64,000 nucleotides of DNA from UBA6522 sp963664945. GTDB lineage: Bacteria > Pseudomonadota > Gammaproteobacteria > Steroidobacterales > Rariloculaceae. Positions 1-9,331 of this stretch are shown here, piece after piece. A program made the translations under genes and the position numbers. The stretch spans positions 5,084,001 through 5,148,000 of the forward strand of contig OY761822.1 of NCBI GenBank assembly GCA_963664945.1, written 5' to 3'. Positions within the stretch are counted from its first letter, which is position 1. Each line of letters opens with the position of its first letter. The notes beneath the pieces are model-generated. The model was not told the origin of the DNA and did no database searches. It saw only the letters and a program-made list of their open reading frames with translations.

Positions 1-1
1 G

Positions 2-2425
2 AACCTCGCCGGCACGGCGACCGCGGACCGCGACTACGCCATCGGCGCCGACCGGATTCAGGTGCCGGCGAACGCCACCTCGGCCAGCGTCGGGATCGAC
101 ATCTACCGGGACTTCGACGAGGAGGACGACGAAACCATCGAGATCGGCCTGGGCGCGATCACCGGCAACGCGCGGGCCGGCGACCCGGCGTCGGTCGCGC
201 TGACGGTGCTCGACGGCGGGGCGGCCACCTTCGGGAAACTTCCCCCCGGCGAGGACGGGGAGGACGGCGAGGACGATGAAATCGCCGCCATCGAGGTGGA
301 GCTGGTCCGGTTCGCCTCCACCGGGGACGCCATCGTCGCGACGGTGGCCGCTCAACTTCCGGCCGGCTTTCCCGGCCCCCAGCCGCTGCGGGCCAGGGTG
401 TTCGCCGGCTTCGATTTCCTGCCGGACGCGAAGACCTTCACCGAATGCCACGCGCCCTCCGGGGAATCGCCCGGAACGGCGGCCGAAAACACCATGAATC
501 CCTGCCAGGTGGCGCCCCCGGACGAACCGTTCGACTTTTTCCCGACCGACATGCGGGTGTTCCGGCTGCCCTATTCCGAACTTCGGCTTCAGCCAAACGG
601 GCACTATTACCTCGAAATCTCGGTAATGCCGCATTTCCCGGACAAACTGCCAAGCGGCCCCTTCTATAACGACCCGGTTCTCCACCGGTTCGCCACCGAC
701 CCCGAAGGACGGATGGCGGTGCGCTGCCGGGCACCCGAAAGGACCCCGGCGCCCGGCGGCGGGGACCCGCTGTTCAGCCACCAGTGGCACCTGGTCAACA
801 CCGGCCAGACGGCGTTCGCCGGGCGGGGCGGGGCGGCCGGCGCCGACCTGCGCATGACCGCGGCCATCGACACCGACCGCGACGGCGCCGGCGTGAAGAT
901 CGCGGTGGTCGACTCCGGGCTCGAGATATGCCATCCGGACCTCGCCGCCAACACCGCCGCGGGCGGATCGTTCAACTTTGGCGCGGCATCCCACGCGGGC
1001 GCCTCCCCCGACGATCCGTTCAATGTCGCCGCGGACGGCGACCATGGCACCGGCGTGGCCGGGGTCGCCGCGGCGGTGGCGGACAACGGATTCGGCGGGC
1101 GGGGCGTCGCGCCCGCGGCGACGCTGGTGGGATTCAACCCACGGGAAGCCGTCGGTGGCGAGCCATCCACTTTGGGTCGCGGCCTGGACACGGCGCAGGA
1201 AATCGCAATCCTGCAGAGCCTCGGCGCCGGCAACGGGGGCGGTGTCGAACCGGATGCCGCGAGCGTGGATGTCTTCAACATGAGTTTTGGTTTTGGCGAC
1301 AGGGGCGCAGAAAACGCGCGCGAGGAGTGGGCCCGGGTGATCAGGGCGGGCACCGAACAGCTGCGCTCGGGCCGCGGCGCGATCTACGTGAAAGGGGCGG
1401 GCAACGCGTTCAACTTTTGCAAGCAGATTCACCACCCGCTCAACCACGAGGTTGGCTGCCGAGGCGCCAACACCGAGCCGGAACAAAACATCCCATGGTT
1501 GATCGTCGTGGGGGGATTCAACGCGGACGATGTCAAATCGTCCTATTCCTCCATCGGGGCCAATCTGTGGGTCGTTGGCCCCTCGGGCGAGGACGGCAAC
1601 GACGCCCCCGGCATCATCTCCACCGACCAGATGGGGTTGGCCGGTTACAGCGCGGAGCACGATAATCGCCTCCTGGACAGCGATCCGCTGAATCGCGACG
1701 GCGACTACGTCAACAACTTCGGTGGCACGTCCGCAGCCGCGCCCGCCGTGGCCGGCGCCGTCGCGATCCTTCTGGGCGTGAAACCGGAGCTCACGTGGCG
1801 GGACGTGAAGCACATCCTCGCGAAAACCGCCCGCAGGATCGACCCGGATATCGCCGAGGTCCGGGCCGCCTTCAACGGCACGCCCCATGTCGCGCAGCAT
1901 GCGTGGCGAACCAACGCCGCCGGTTACGCTTTCCACAACTGGTACGGTTTCGGCGCCGTGGATGTGGACGCCGCGGTGGCGATGGCGCAGAGCCATGCGC
2001 CCGACAGCCTCGGCGCGTTCGTCGAATCGGAGTGGTTCGACGGCGCGGGCGCGGCGTTGCCGCTGGAGATCCCCGACGCGGACGGCGCGGGCGCGGGCGC
2101 CGAGATGGACGTGTCGGGGCTGCCCGAGGGCGCCGGCATCGAGGCCGTGGTGCTCGAAATCTCCGTCGGGCACGGCAACGCCTTCGATCTGGGCGTGACC
2201 CTGCGCTCGCCCTCCGGCACGTCCAGCGTCGTGAACCCGCCCCTGAACGAGAGGCTTGGGCGCCCGCCGGGGTTCGTGAACTGGCATTTGCTGAGCAACG
2301 CATTCTACGGCGAGAACCCCAACGGCGCCTGGACGCTCCACGTGGCGGATATCGCCCCCGCCGACACCGGCAGCCTGACCGGCTGGCGGCTCAGGTTCTA
2401 CCACGGCGGGCACGGCCCCAACTGA
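2..2425 (+). CDS. Secreted S8 (subtilisin-like) serine protease with C-terminal P-domain, 5'-truncated by window edge
   Basis: The reading frame is open from base 2, so the gene starts upstream of the window; the GTG at 62 is probably internal. The first ~50 residues (GTATADRDYAIG, then an acidic DEEDDETIEI stretch) resemble a Calx-beta-type repeat. The peptidase domain carries the full S8 triad: Asp in AVVDSG (codon at 911), His in DGDHGTGVAG (codon at 1043) and Ser in GGTSAAAPAVAG (codon at 1730). The last ~110 residues (FDLGVTLRSPSGT, then NPNGAWTLHVAD and GSLTGWRLRF) match a proprotein-convertase P/homoB domain, a beta-sandwich that often accompanies secreted S8 proteases. It is probably an exported or surface protease that degrades extracellular protein; this localisation is inferred because the signal peptide is outside the window. 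Confidence 0.9.
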   Translation, partial: NLAGTATADRDYAIGADRIQVPANATSASVGIDIYRDFDEEDDETIEIGLGAITGNARAGDPASVALTVLDGGAATFGKLPPGEDGEDGEDDEIAAIEVELVRFASTGDAIVATVAAQLPAGFPGPQPLRARVFAGFDFLPDAKTFTECHAPSGESPGTAAENTMNPCQVAPPDEPFDFFPTDMRVFRLPYSELRLQPNGHYYLEISVMPHFPDKLPSGPFYNDPVLHRFATDPEGRMAVRCRAPERTPAPGGGDPLFSHQWHLVNTGQTAFAGRGGAAGADLRMTAAIDTDRDGAGVKIAVVDSGLEICHPDLAANTAAGGSFNFGAASHAGASPDDPFNVAADGDHGTGVAGVAAAVADNGFGGRGVAPAATLVGFNPREAVGGEPSTLGRGLDTAQEIAILQSLGAGNGGGVEPDAASVDVFNMSFGFGDRGAENAREEWARVIRAGTEQLRSGRGAIYVKGAGNAFNFCKQIHHPLNHEVGCRGANTEPEQNIPWLIVVGGFNADDVKSSYSSIGANLWVVGPSGEDGNDAPGIISTDQMGLAGYSAEHDNRLLDSDPLNRDGDYVNNFGGTSAAAPAVAGAVAILLGVKPELTWRDVKHILAKTARRIDPDIAEVRAAFNGTPHVAQHAWRTNAAGYAFHNWYGFGAVDVDAAVAMAQSHAPDSLGAFVESEWFDGAGAALPLEIPDADGAGAGAEMDVSGLPEGAGIEAVVLEISVGHGNAFDLGVTLRSPSGTSSVVNPPLNERLGRPPGFVNWHLLSNAFYGENPNGAWTLHVADIAPADTGSLTGWRLRFYHGGHGPN

Positions 2426-2507
2426 CCGGCCCGGCCGCCGCGCGGCATATCGAGCCGGAATACCTTCCCCCGGGCATCGCGCCCGGCGTACGTTCCCGGC
2501 AGGCTCT

Positions 2508-2526
2508 CCGCGGCAACTTGCCGCGG
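2508..2526. terminator. GC-rich palindrome downstream of the protease
   Basis: A 19-base palindrome (CCGCGGCAA, C, TTGCCGCGG) lies 83 bases past the protease stop and before the M16 gene. It can form a hairpin but has no T-run, so it is at best a weak or Rho-assisted terminator. The remainder of 2426-2611 shows nothing else recognisable. Confidence 0.25.
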
Positions 2527-2611
2527 CTGTTTCCGCTGGCCGGGACGCCGCCGCCTGAACTATGATTCAATCGCAGGGTCAACTTAATGCCGCGTTCCCG
2601 GGAATCCCGTC

Positions 2612-5347
2612 ATGAGACTTTCAGCCATGCTTCTAAACTGTACAACCGGACTGAGCCTTTCCGCCGGCGTGCTCGCGCAGACCGCCGACATCGATATCCC
2701 GTACGAGGAGTTCCTCCTCGACAACGGCCTGCGGGTCATCGTCCACGAAGACCGCAAGGCGCCCATCGTCGCCGTCACGCTCTGGTACCACGTCGGATCG
2801 AGAAACGAGGCCGCGGGCAAGACCGGCTTCGCGCACCTGTTCGAGCACCTGATGTTCAACGGCAGCGAGAACCACGACGCCGAGTATTTCGAGCCGTTGG
2901 AACAGGTGGGCGTCACGGGCATCAACGGCACCACCAACAACGACCGGACCAATTACTTTCAGACCGTGCCCTCGAGCGCCCTGGACCTGGCCCTGTGGCT
3001 GGAATCCGACCGGATGGGGCATCTGCTCGGCGCCATCGGCCAGGAGAAGCTGGACGAGCAGCGCGGCGTGGTGCAGAACGAAAAGCGCCAGGGCGAGAAT
3101 CAGCCCTACGGCAAGGCCTTCAACTACATCACGGAGAACGTCTTTCCCGACGGACACCCCTATTCCTGGCCGGTGATCGGGTCCATGGAGGATCTGAACG
3201 CCGCCAGCCTGGAGGATGTTCACGAGTGGTTCAGAACCTACTACGGCCCCAACAACGCGACCCTGGTTCTGGCCGGCGACGTGGACGTTGAAACCGTCCG
3301 GGACAGCGTTCAGCGGCACTTCGGCGCCATCCCGCCCGGCCCTCCGCTGGCGCGCATGGACGCCTGGGTGCCGACGCTCGATCAGGACCGGCGGATGGTC
3401 ACCGAGGATCGCGTCAGACAGGCCCGCATCTACAGGACCTGGCCCATACCCGAGTGGGGCAGCGCCGAAATGGACCTGCTGTCGCTCGCCGATGGCGTGC
3501 TGACCGGAGGCCAGACGTCCCGACTTTATCAGCGGCTCGTCTATGAGGATCAGTTGGCCACCGATGCGGGCGGATTCGTGTTCCAGGGCGAGATCTCCGG
3601 CGCGTACATCGTCTGGGCGACGGCTCAACCGGGTCAGGACCTGGCCGCGGTGGAAGCGGCGCTCGACGAGGAACTGCGGCGCTTCCTCGACGACGGCCCC
3701 ACGGACAGGGAAATGTCGCGCGTGATGACCCAGACCCGGTCCAGTTTCGTCCGCGGCGTGGAGCGGGTGGGAGGCTTCACCGGCAAGTCGGGGATCCTGG
3801 CGGAAAGCGCCGTGTTCGGCGGCCGCCCGGATGCCTACAAGAAGTCGCTGGAGTTGCTGGACACGGCCAGGCCCGAGGACTTGCGGGATGCCGCGAGGAA
3901 CTGGCTGGGCAGGGGTTCGTTCATCCTGGAGGTTCACCCCTATGACGACCGGATGGCGGCTTCGGGCGATGACGCGGACCGCTCCGCCCTGCCGATGCCG
4001 GAGTCGTTTCCCGGCGCCGAGTTCCCCGCCCTCGAGCGAGCGGAACTGGGCAACGGCATGCAACTCATCGTGGCGCAACGCAGCGCTGTCCCGGTGGTCA
4101 ACTTCAACCTTCAACTCAACGCCGGCTACGCGGCCGACCAGTTCGGCGCACCGGGCACGGCGGCGCTGGCCATGTCCCTGCTGGACCAGGGCACCACCAC
4201 GCGGGGGGCGCTTGCAATCAGCGAGGAACTGGCTCAACTGGGCGCCCGGCTCGGCGCGGGTTCCAACCTGGATTTCTCCTCCGTGACGCTGTCCGCGTTG
4301 AAGGAAAACCTGGCGGCATCACTGGACATCTATAGCGACGTGATTCTCAACCCGGCGTTTTCCGACGAGGAAATCGAGCGGCAGCGACGGTTGCGGCTTT
4401 CGCAGATCCAGCGCGAAAAATCCGAGCCCGTCTCCATGGCGCTGAGGATATTCCCGGGACTAATTTACGGCGAAGATCATGCCTATGCCCTGCCGATGAC
4501 CGGTACGGGGACGGAGGAATCCGTCAGTGCCATCACCCGGGCCGACCTGGCCGCCTTTCACGACACCTGGTTCAAACCCAACAACGCGACGATGATCGTG
4601 GTTGGCGACACCACGCTCGCGGAGATAGCGCCCATGCTGGAATCGCTGTTCGCCGACTGGTCGCCCGGAGAGGTGCCCGGGAAAAACATTCCCACCGTGG
4701 AATTGCCGGACGAGTCCCGGGTCATCCTTGTGGACCGCCCGGGCTCCGAGCAGAGCATCATCTTCGGCGGGCAACTGGTCTTCGGCCGGTCCGACGAGCG
4801 GGAGATGGCGCTGCGCGCGGCCAATGAAGCCTTCGGCGGCGCCTTCACTTCGCGGATCAACATGAACCTGCGCGAAGACAAGGCATGGTCCTATGGCGTG
4901 CGCTCCATGCTGGTGGACACCCAGAGCCAGCGCCCCTTCATCGTCTACGCGCCGGTGCAGACCGACCGCACCGCCGACTCGCTGGTGGAACTGGACCGCG
5001 AAATACGCGAACTGCTGGATCGGCGCCCGGTGGATGCGGGCGAGGTCGACACGTTCACCAGGCGCAATACCCTGACCCTGCCCGGACGTTGGGAAACCGC
5101 GCGCGCAGTGGCGGACGACATCGCCGAACTGGTGCGCTTCGGGTTGCCCGACGACTATTGGGACCGCTACGCGGACCTGGTCGAAGGCGTCACGGTCGAG
5201 GATGCCAACGCCGCGGCACGGGCCGAACTGCGTCCGGACCGATTGGTGTGGGTCGTCGTCGGGGATCTGGAGGCGATCGAAGACAGCGTTCGCGCCGTGA
5301 ATCTGGGCCGCGTCGACTTCATGGACGTTGACGGCAATCTGCTTTAG
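2612..5347 (+). CDS. M16 family zinc metallopeptidase (pitrilysin/insulinase-like, two tandem M16 modules)
   Basis: The 911-residue protein begins at ATG 2612 with a signal peptide (MRLSAMLL... ending at LAQ before TADI), so the mature enzyme is periplasmic or outer-membrane associated. The first M16 module contains the inverted zinc motif HLFEH (H75, E78, H79) in GFAHLFEHLMFNG, and the expected downstream acidic stretch (EQRGVVQNEK). The second module (from about residue 475, ELGNGMQLIVAQRSAVPVV) lacks an HxxEH motif, as is normal for the non-catalytic half of two-domain M16 proteins. A likely role is degradation of peptides in the cell envelope. It stands alone: the gene before it ends 186 bases upstream, and the ABC operon starts about 270 bases downstream. 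Confidence 0.93.
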   Translation: MRLSAMLLNCTTGLSLSAGVLAQTADIDIPYEEFLLDNGLRVIVHEDRKAPIVAVTLWYHVGSRNEAAGKTGFAHLFEHLMFNGSENHDAEYFEPLEQVGVTGINGTTNNDRTNYFQTVPSSALDLALWLESDRMGHLLGAIGQEKLDEQRGVVQNEKRQGENQPYGKAFNYITENVFPDGHPYSWPVIGSMEDLNAASLEDVHEWFRTYYGPNNATLVLAGDVDVETVRDSVQRHFGAIPPGPPLARMDAWVPTLDQDRRMVTEDRVRQARIYRTWPIPEWGSAEMDLLSLADGVLTGGQTSRLYQRLVYEDQLATDAGGFVFQGEISGAYIVWATAQPGQDLAAVEAALDEELRRFLDDGPTDREMSRVMTQTRSSFVRGVERVGGFTGKSGILAESAVFGGRPDAYKKSLELLDTARPEDLRDAARNWLGRGSFILEVHPYDDRMAASGDDADRSALPMPESFPGAEFPALERAELGNGMQLIVAQRSAVPVVNFNLQLNAGYAADQFGAPGTAALAMSLLDQGTTTRGALAISEELAQLGARLGAGSNLDFSSVTLSALKENLAASLDIYSDVILNPAFSDEEIERQRRLRLSQIQREKSEPVSMALRIFPGLIYGEDHAYALPMTGTGTEESVSAITRADLAAFHDTWFKPNNATMIVVGDTTLAEIAPMLESLFADWSPGEVPGKNIPTVELPDESRVILVDRPGSEQSIIFGGQLVFGRSDEREMALRAANEAFGGAFTSRINMNLREDKAWSYGVRSMLVDTQSQRPFIVYAPVQTDRTADSLVELDREIRELLDRRPVDAGEVDTFTRRNTLTLPGRWETARAVADDIAELVRFGLPDDYWDRYADLVEGVTVEDANAAARAELRPDRLVWVVVGDLEAIEDSVRAVNLGRVDFMDVDGNLL

Positions 5348-5619
5348 TGGCGTATTGGTGACGGCGGACGAGCGCTACGTAGACCGGGCAAGAACGGCCG
5401 GCTTCGCGGTGCGGCCGCCGGAATGGGACGATGGGGCGCCAGCGCGTTTGCGCAATCCGGCTGGCTGATCGAGAAATGCCCCGGGCGAAGCATCGGGACA
5501 CGGATCCAGACCACAAACCGCGGCAGGGCTTGAAAATTGGCGTATCTTGTGGAAAATCCTGTGCTCGCCCAAGCGCGCCCGCAGAGCTGGACCAGGTATT
5601 TGTGGAATGAGTGCTGAAG

Positions 5620-6555
5620 ATGATTGAGTGTCGGGAACTGACCAAGCAATTCGGGCCGCTCCTCGCCGTCGATAATCTGAGCTTTCAGGTGAGTCCGGGC
5701 GAGGTGCTGTGTTTTCTCGGGCCGAACGGCGCGGGAAAGACCACCACGATGCGCATCATCGCGGGGTTTCTGCCGCCCACGTCCGGCCGGGCGAGGGTCT
5801 GCGGCTTCGATGTGGAGACGCAGCCCACCGCGGCCAAGCGCAAGATCGGCTATCTGCCCGAGGGCGCGCCCAGTTACCCGGAAATGACCGCCCGGTCGTT
5901 TCTGGAATTCATCGCGGACACCCGCGCCCTGACGGGAGCTCATCGCCAAGCGAGGCTGGAAGAGGTCTTCGGCCTGCTGCACCTGCAGCCCGTGCTGGAG
6001 CAGACGATCGACACGCTGTCGAAGGGTTACCGGCGCCGGGTCGGGCTGGCCCAGGCGATCCTGCACGATCCCGAAGTCCTGATTCTGGACGAGCCCACCG
6101 ACGGACTGGACCCGAACCAGAAGCACGAGGTTCGCCAGCTCATCAACCGGATGTCCGCGAGCAAGACGATCATCATCTCGACGCATCTGCTCGAGGAGGT
6201 CGACGCGGTGTGCAACCGCGCCATCATCATCGCCGGCGGACGGATACTCGCCGACGATACGCCCGCGAACCTGGAGGCGCGGTCCAGGTTCCATAACGCC
6301 GTGTCGCTCAAGCCCGCCGACCCCTCCCGGTTGCGGGCCCTGCGCGGCGAGATCGAGGCGCTTCCGGAAGTGACGGAAACGGAGGTCGACTCGAAATCCG
6401 AGCGGTTGACCGCGTTCTTCAAGGACCGGCGGCTCTCGCTCAAGGCGGTCAACGAACTCGCGGACAACAGGGGATGGGAGCTTTCGGAACTGCACCTGGA
6501 ATCCGGGCGTCTGGACGAGGTGTTCAGGACGATCACCGGAGGGGCGAGCGCATGA
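5620..6555 (+). CDS. ABC transporter ATP-binding protein (GldA-like)
   Basis: This is a 311-residue nucleotide-binding subunit with Walker A GPNGAGKTTT, Q-loop region (YLPEGAPSYPEMTA), signature LSKGYRRRVGLA, Walker B VLILDEPTDGLDPNQ and the switch His in STHLLEEVDAV. The C-terminal ~90-residue extension (SLKPADPSRLRAL onward) is typical of ABC-2 exporter ATPases. ATG 5620 is preferred over the in-frame GTG at 5611 because family members begin close to MIECRELTK. Its stop overlaps the start of the permease gene by four bases (ATGA, 6552-6555). With the next three genes it forms an operon resembling the Gld (gliding) ABC system of Bacteroidetes; in proteobacteria the substrate of these systems is unknown. 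Confidence 0.9.
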   Translation: MIECRELTKQFGPLLAVDNLSFQVSPGEVLCFLGPNGAGKTTTMRIIAGFLPPTSGRARVCGFDVETQPTAAKRKIGYLPEGAPSYPEMTARSFLEFIADTRALTGAHRQARLEEVFGLLHLQPVLEQTIDTLSKGYRRRVGLAQAILHDPEVLILDEPTDGLDPNQKHEVRQLINRMSASKTIIISTHLLEEVDAVCNRAIIIAGGRILADDTPANLEARSRFHNAVSLKPADPSRLRALRGEIEALPEVTETEVDSKSERLTAFFKDRRLSLKAVNELADNRGWELSELHLESGRLDEVFRTITGGASA

Positions 6556-7286
6556 ACGGCGCGATGGCGGTCATGCGCAGAGAGCTTCGGGGCTATTTCG
6601 TCACCCCTCTGGCCTATGTGTTCATCGTGATCTTCCTGGTTCTCGCCGGGTGGTTCACCTTCAACTTCGGCAATTTCTACAACGGCGGCCAGGCTAGCCT
6701 GGCGCCGTTCTTCAACTATCACCCGTGGTTGTACCTGTTCCTGGTCCCGGCGCTGTCCATGCGCCTGTGGGCCGAGGAACACAAGACCGGGACCATCGAG
6801 CTGCTGATGACGCTCCCGGTTGAAATCTGGCAGTCGGTGGCAGGAAAATTCCTGGCTGCCTGGGCCTTCACCGCGCTGGCGCTGGCGCTGACCTTCCCCA
6901 TCTGGATCACGGTGAACTACCTGGGCGAGCCGGACAACGGCGTCATCGTGGCCGCCTACGTGGGCAGCCTGTTGATGGCCGGCGGATTCCTGGCGATCGG
7001 CTCGTTCGTCTCCGCAACCACCAACAACCAGGTCATCGCCTTCATCGTCTCGGTGGTCATCTGTTTCCTCGTGCTGATGGCCGGGTTCCAGCCGTTGCTG
7101 AGCCCCCTGGTGGGCTGGGTGCCCCGGCCGATCATCGACGCGGTGGCGAGCCTCAGCTTCCTGACGCATTTCGCAAGCATCAGCAAGGGCGTCATCGACC
7201 TTCGCGACCTCATCTATTTCGGGCTGCTGATGGGGGCGTTTCTCTATGCCAACGTGCTCGTGCTCCAGATGAAGAAGGCAGGCTGA
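6552..7286 (+). CDS. ABC-2 type permease (GldF-like)
   Basis: The 244-residue integral membrane protein starts at the ATG that overlaps the ATPase stop. About six hydrophobic segments are visible, beginning with PLAYVFIVIFLVLAGWFTF and ending with FGLLMGAFLYANVLVLQM. Between them is the conserved ALSMRLWAEEHKTGTIELL stretch of GldF/ABC-2 permeases. It is the membrane partner of the upstream ATPase. The next gene starts 8 bases downstream, so all are probably co-transcribed. Substrate unknown. Confidence 0.88.
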   Translation: MNGAMAVMRRELRGYFVTPLAYVFIVIFLVLAGWFTFNFGNFYNGGQASLAPFFNYHPWLYLFLVPALSMRLWAEEHKTGTIELLMTLPVEIWQSVAGKFLAAWAFTALALALTFPIWITVNYLGEPDNGVIVAAYVGSLLMAGGFLAIGSFVSATTNNQVIAFIVSVVICFLVLMAGFQPLLSPLVGWVPRPIIDAVASLSFLTHFASISKGVIDLRDLIYFGLLMGAFLYANVLVLQMKKAG

Positions 7287-7294
7287 CCGGAACC

Positions 7295-9331
7295 ATGGCA
7301 ATCAATCGGCAACGTAATCTCGGCGTCCTGTCGCTGGTGCTTCTGGGGCTTGCGTTCGTCGCGGCGGTGACCGTGAACAACACGGTGCTGACGGGCCTGC
7401 GTATCGACCTGACGCAGGACAATCTCTACACCGTTTCGCCGGGCACGCGAAACGTGCTCGCCTCCATCGTCGAACCGATCAACGCCTACCTGTTCTTCTC
7501 CGACAGCGAGTCCGCGGACATCGCGCCGCTCAGGAACTACGCCAACCGGGTCCGGGAAATGCTGGAGGAACTCGAGGACGCCGCCGGCGGCAACCTGGTG
7601 CTGCATGTCATCGACCCGGCGCCGTTCTCCGAAGATGAGGACCGGGCGGCGCAGTTCGGCCTGCAGCCGATCAGCCTGGGGATCGGGCAGACGCTGTATT
7701 TCGGTCTCGCCGCCACCAACAGCATCGGCGACCGGGAAGTCATCGAGATTTTCGACCCGGACCGGGAACGGTTTCTCGAATACGAGCTGGCGCGGCTGAT
7801 CTACGGTCTCGCCCGTCCCGACAAGGTGGTGGTGGGTGTGCATGCCGGGGTTTCCATGACCGCGGGATTCGATCCCCAGACCCAGCGCGTGACCGAACCC
7901 TGGGTCGTGTACAGCCAGGCCGGACAGTTCTTCGAGATGCGCTCGATTCCCCCGGGGTTCACCGAAATCGACGAAGACATCAATGTGCTCTGGCTGGTGC
8001 ATCCCCGAAATCTTGAAACCGAATCGCTGTATGCCATCGACCAGTTCGTGCTGGGCGGCGGACGGGCGCTGATCTTCCTGGACCCCTTTGCCGAGGTCGA
8101 CATGGCGGCCGCGGCCATGGACCCGGCCGCCATGGCGGCCGGCAGCGCATCCGACCTGGAGCCGCTTCTGAGCGGTTGGGGCGTGGAGTTTTCCGCCGGC
8201 GAGGTGGTGGCGGACAATCGATACGCGCTCAGCGTGACCACGGGACTGAGTCCCCGGCCGGTGCGCCATCTGGGACTGCTGGGCCTCGACGAAACCGCCA
8301 CGGACTCGGAGGACGTCATCACCGACGGCCTTTACAACATCAATCTCGGCACCGCCGGTCATTTCAGCGTGGCCGAAGGCGGCGCCGTGGAACTGCAGCC
8401 CCTGCTGTCATCCAGCGATGAGGCGGCGACCATGCCGGTCATCCTGATGCAGATGCTCACCGACCCCGAGGCGTTGCAGGACGATTTCGCGCCGAGCGGC
8501 GAAACCTACATCCTCGCCGCGCGCCTGACCGGTCCGCTGAACAGCGCCTTCCCCGGCGGACCACCGGCGGAGGATGTGCCGGATGCCGCGGGTGGCCTGG
8601 CGGATGCGGACACGGAAGCGGCCGCGGATACCGGCGCCGCAGCGGACAGCGATGCCGACTCCGGGGCTGGCGGCGATGCCGGCGCCGCGGCCGACTCCGC
8701 CGAAGCGCCGGCGGAGGCCGAGTCGACGCGGCCCGGGGAATCCGGCCTGGCCGGGAATCATCTGGCGTCCACGGATTCGGCCAACGTCATCCTGGTGGGC
8801 GACGTGGATATTCTCAGCGACCGCCTTTGGGTCCAGTTGCAGAATTTCCTGGGCCAGCAACTGGCGACCGCCTTTGCGAACAACGGCGACTTTCTCGTCA
8901 ACGCCCTGGACAACCTCTCCGGAAGCGCGGACCTGATCGCAATTCGCGCCAGGGGCGCCTATTCGCGCCCCTTCACCCGGGTACAGGAGTTGCGCCGCCA
9001 GGCCGATGCCCGGTTCCGGGCGACCGAGCAACAGCTTCAGGCCGAACTCACCGAGACGGAAAACCGGATCAACGAGCTGCAGGACGCTCGAACCGACCAG
9101 GGCTCGCTGCTGCTGAGCGACCAGCAGCAGGCGGAGATCCAGCGGTTTCTCGACCAGCAGGTGCGCATCCGGCAGGATTTGCGCGCGGTGCAGCGCAATC
9201 TGGACCGCAGCATCGAGCGCCTGGGCGCCGTGCTGCAAATCATCAACATCGGATTGGTGCCGCTGCTGCTGACCGTGGTCGCGCTTTCGGCGGTGATCGT
9301 CAGACGGCGGCGCGCGGAGAAAGCATCGTGA
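7295..9331 (+). CDS. GldG-like ABC-associated extracytoplasmic protein
   Basis: The 678-residue protein has an N-terminal membrane anchor (LSLVLLGLAFVAAVTV), a large periplasmic region beginning with the family motif LRIDLTQDNLYTVSPGT, and a C-terminal transmembrane segment (INIGLVPLLLTVVALSAVIV) followed by RRRRAEK. This layout is that of the GldG / ABC_transp_aux family encoded next to GldA/GldF-like transporters. A low-complexity acidic Ala/Asp linker occupies residues ~425-485. A coiled-coil-prone segment (QQLQAELTETENRINELQ and following) precedes the last membrane helix. The stop overlaps the next start (GTGA, 9328-9331). The protein is thought to be the periplasmic partner of the transporter; its ligand is unknown. 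Confidence 0.85.
   Translation: MAINRQRNLGVLSLVLLGLAFVAAVTVNNTVLTGLRIDLTQDNLYTVSPGTRNVLASIVEPINAYLFFSDSESADIAPLRNYANRVREMLEELEDAAGGNLVLHVIDPAPFSEDEDRAAQFGLQPISLGIGQTLYFGLAATNSIGDREVIEIFDPDRERFLEYELARLIYGLARPDKVVVGVHAGVSMTAGFDPQTQRVTEPWVVYSQAGQFFEMRSIPPGFTEIDEDINVLWLVHPRNLETESLYAIDQFVLGGGRALIFLDPFAEVDMAAAAMDPAAMAAGSASDLEPLLSGWGVEFSAGEVVADNRYALSVTTGLSPRPVRHLGLLGLDETATDSEDVITDGLYNINLGTAGHFSVAEGGAVELQPLLSSSDEAATMPVILMQMLTDPEALQDDFAPSGETYILAARLTGPLNSAFPGGPPAEDVPDAAGGLADADTEAAADTGAAADSDADSGAGGDAGAAADSAEAPAEAESTRPGESGLAGNHLASTDSANVILVGDVDILSDRLWVQLQNFLGQQLATAFANNGDFLVNALDNLSGSADLIAIRARGAYSRPFTRVQELRRQADARFRATEQQLQAELTETENRINELQDARTDQGSLLLSDQQQAEIQRFLDQQVRIRQDLRAVQRNLDRSIERLGAVLQIINIGLVPLLLTVVALSAVIVRRRRAEKAS

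Noticed and set aside
2633..4237. 534-codon minus-strand frame opposite the M16 peptidase
   Set aside because: Antisense shadow of a gene with clear catalytic motifs; composition is not protein-like.
5344..6495. 383-codon minus-strand frame opposite the ABC ATPase
   Set aside because: Antisense shadow of a gene with complete ABC motifs.
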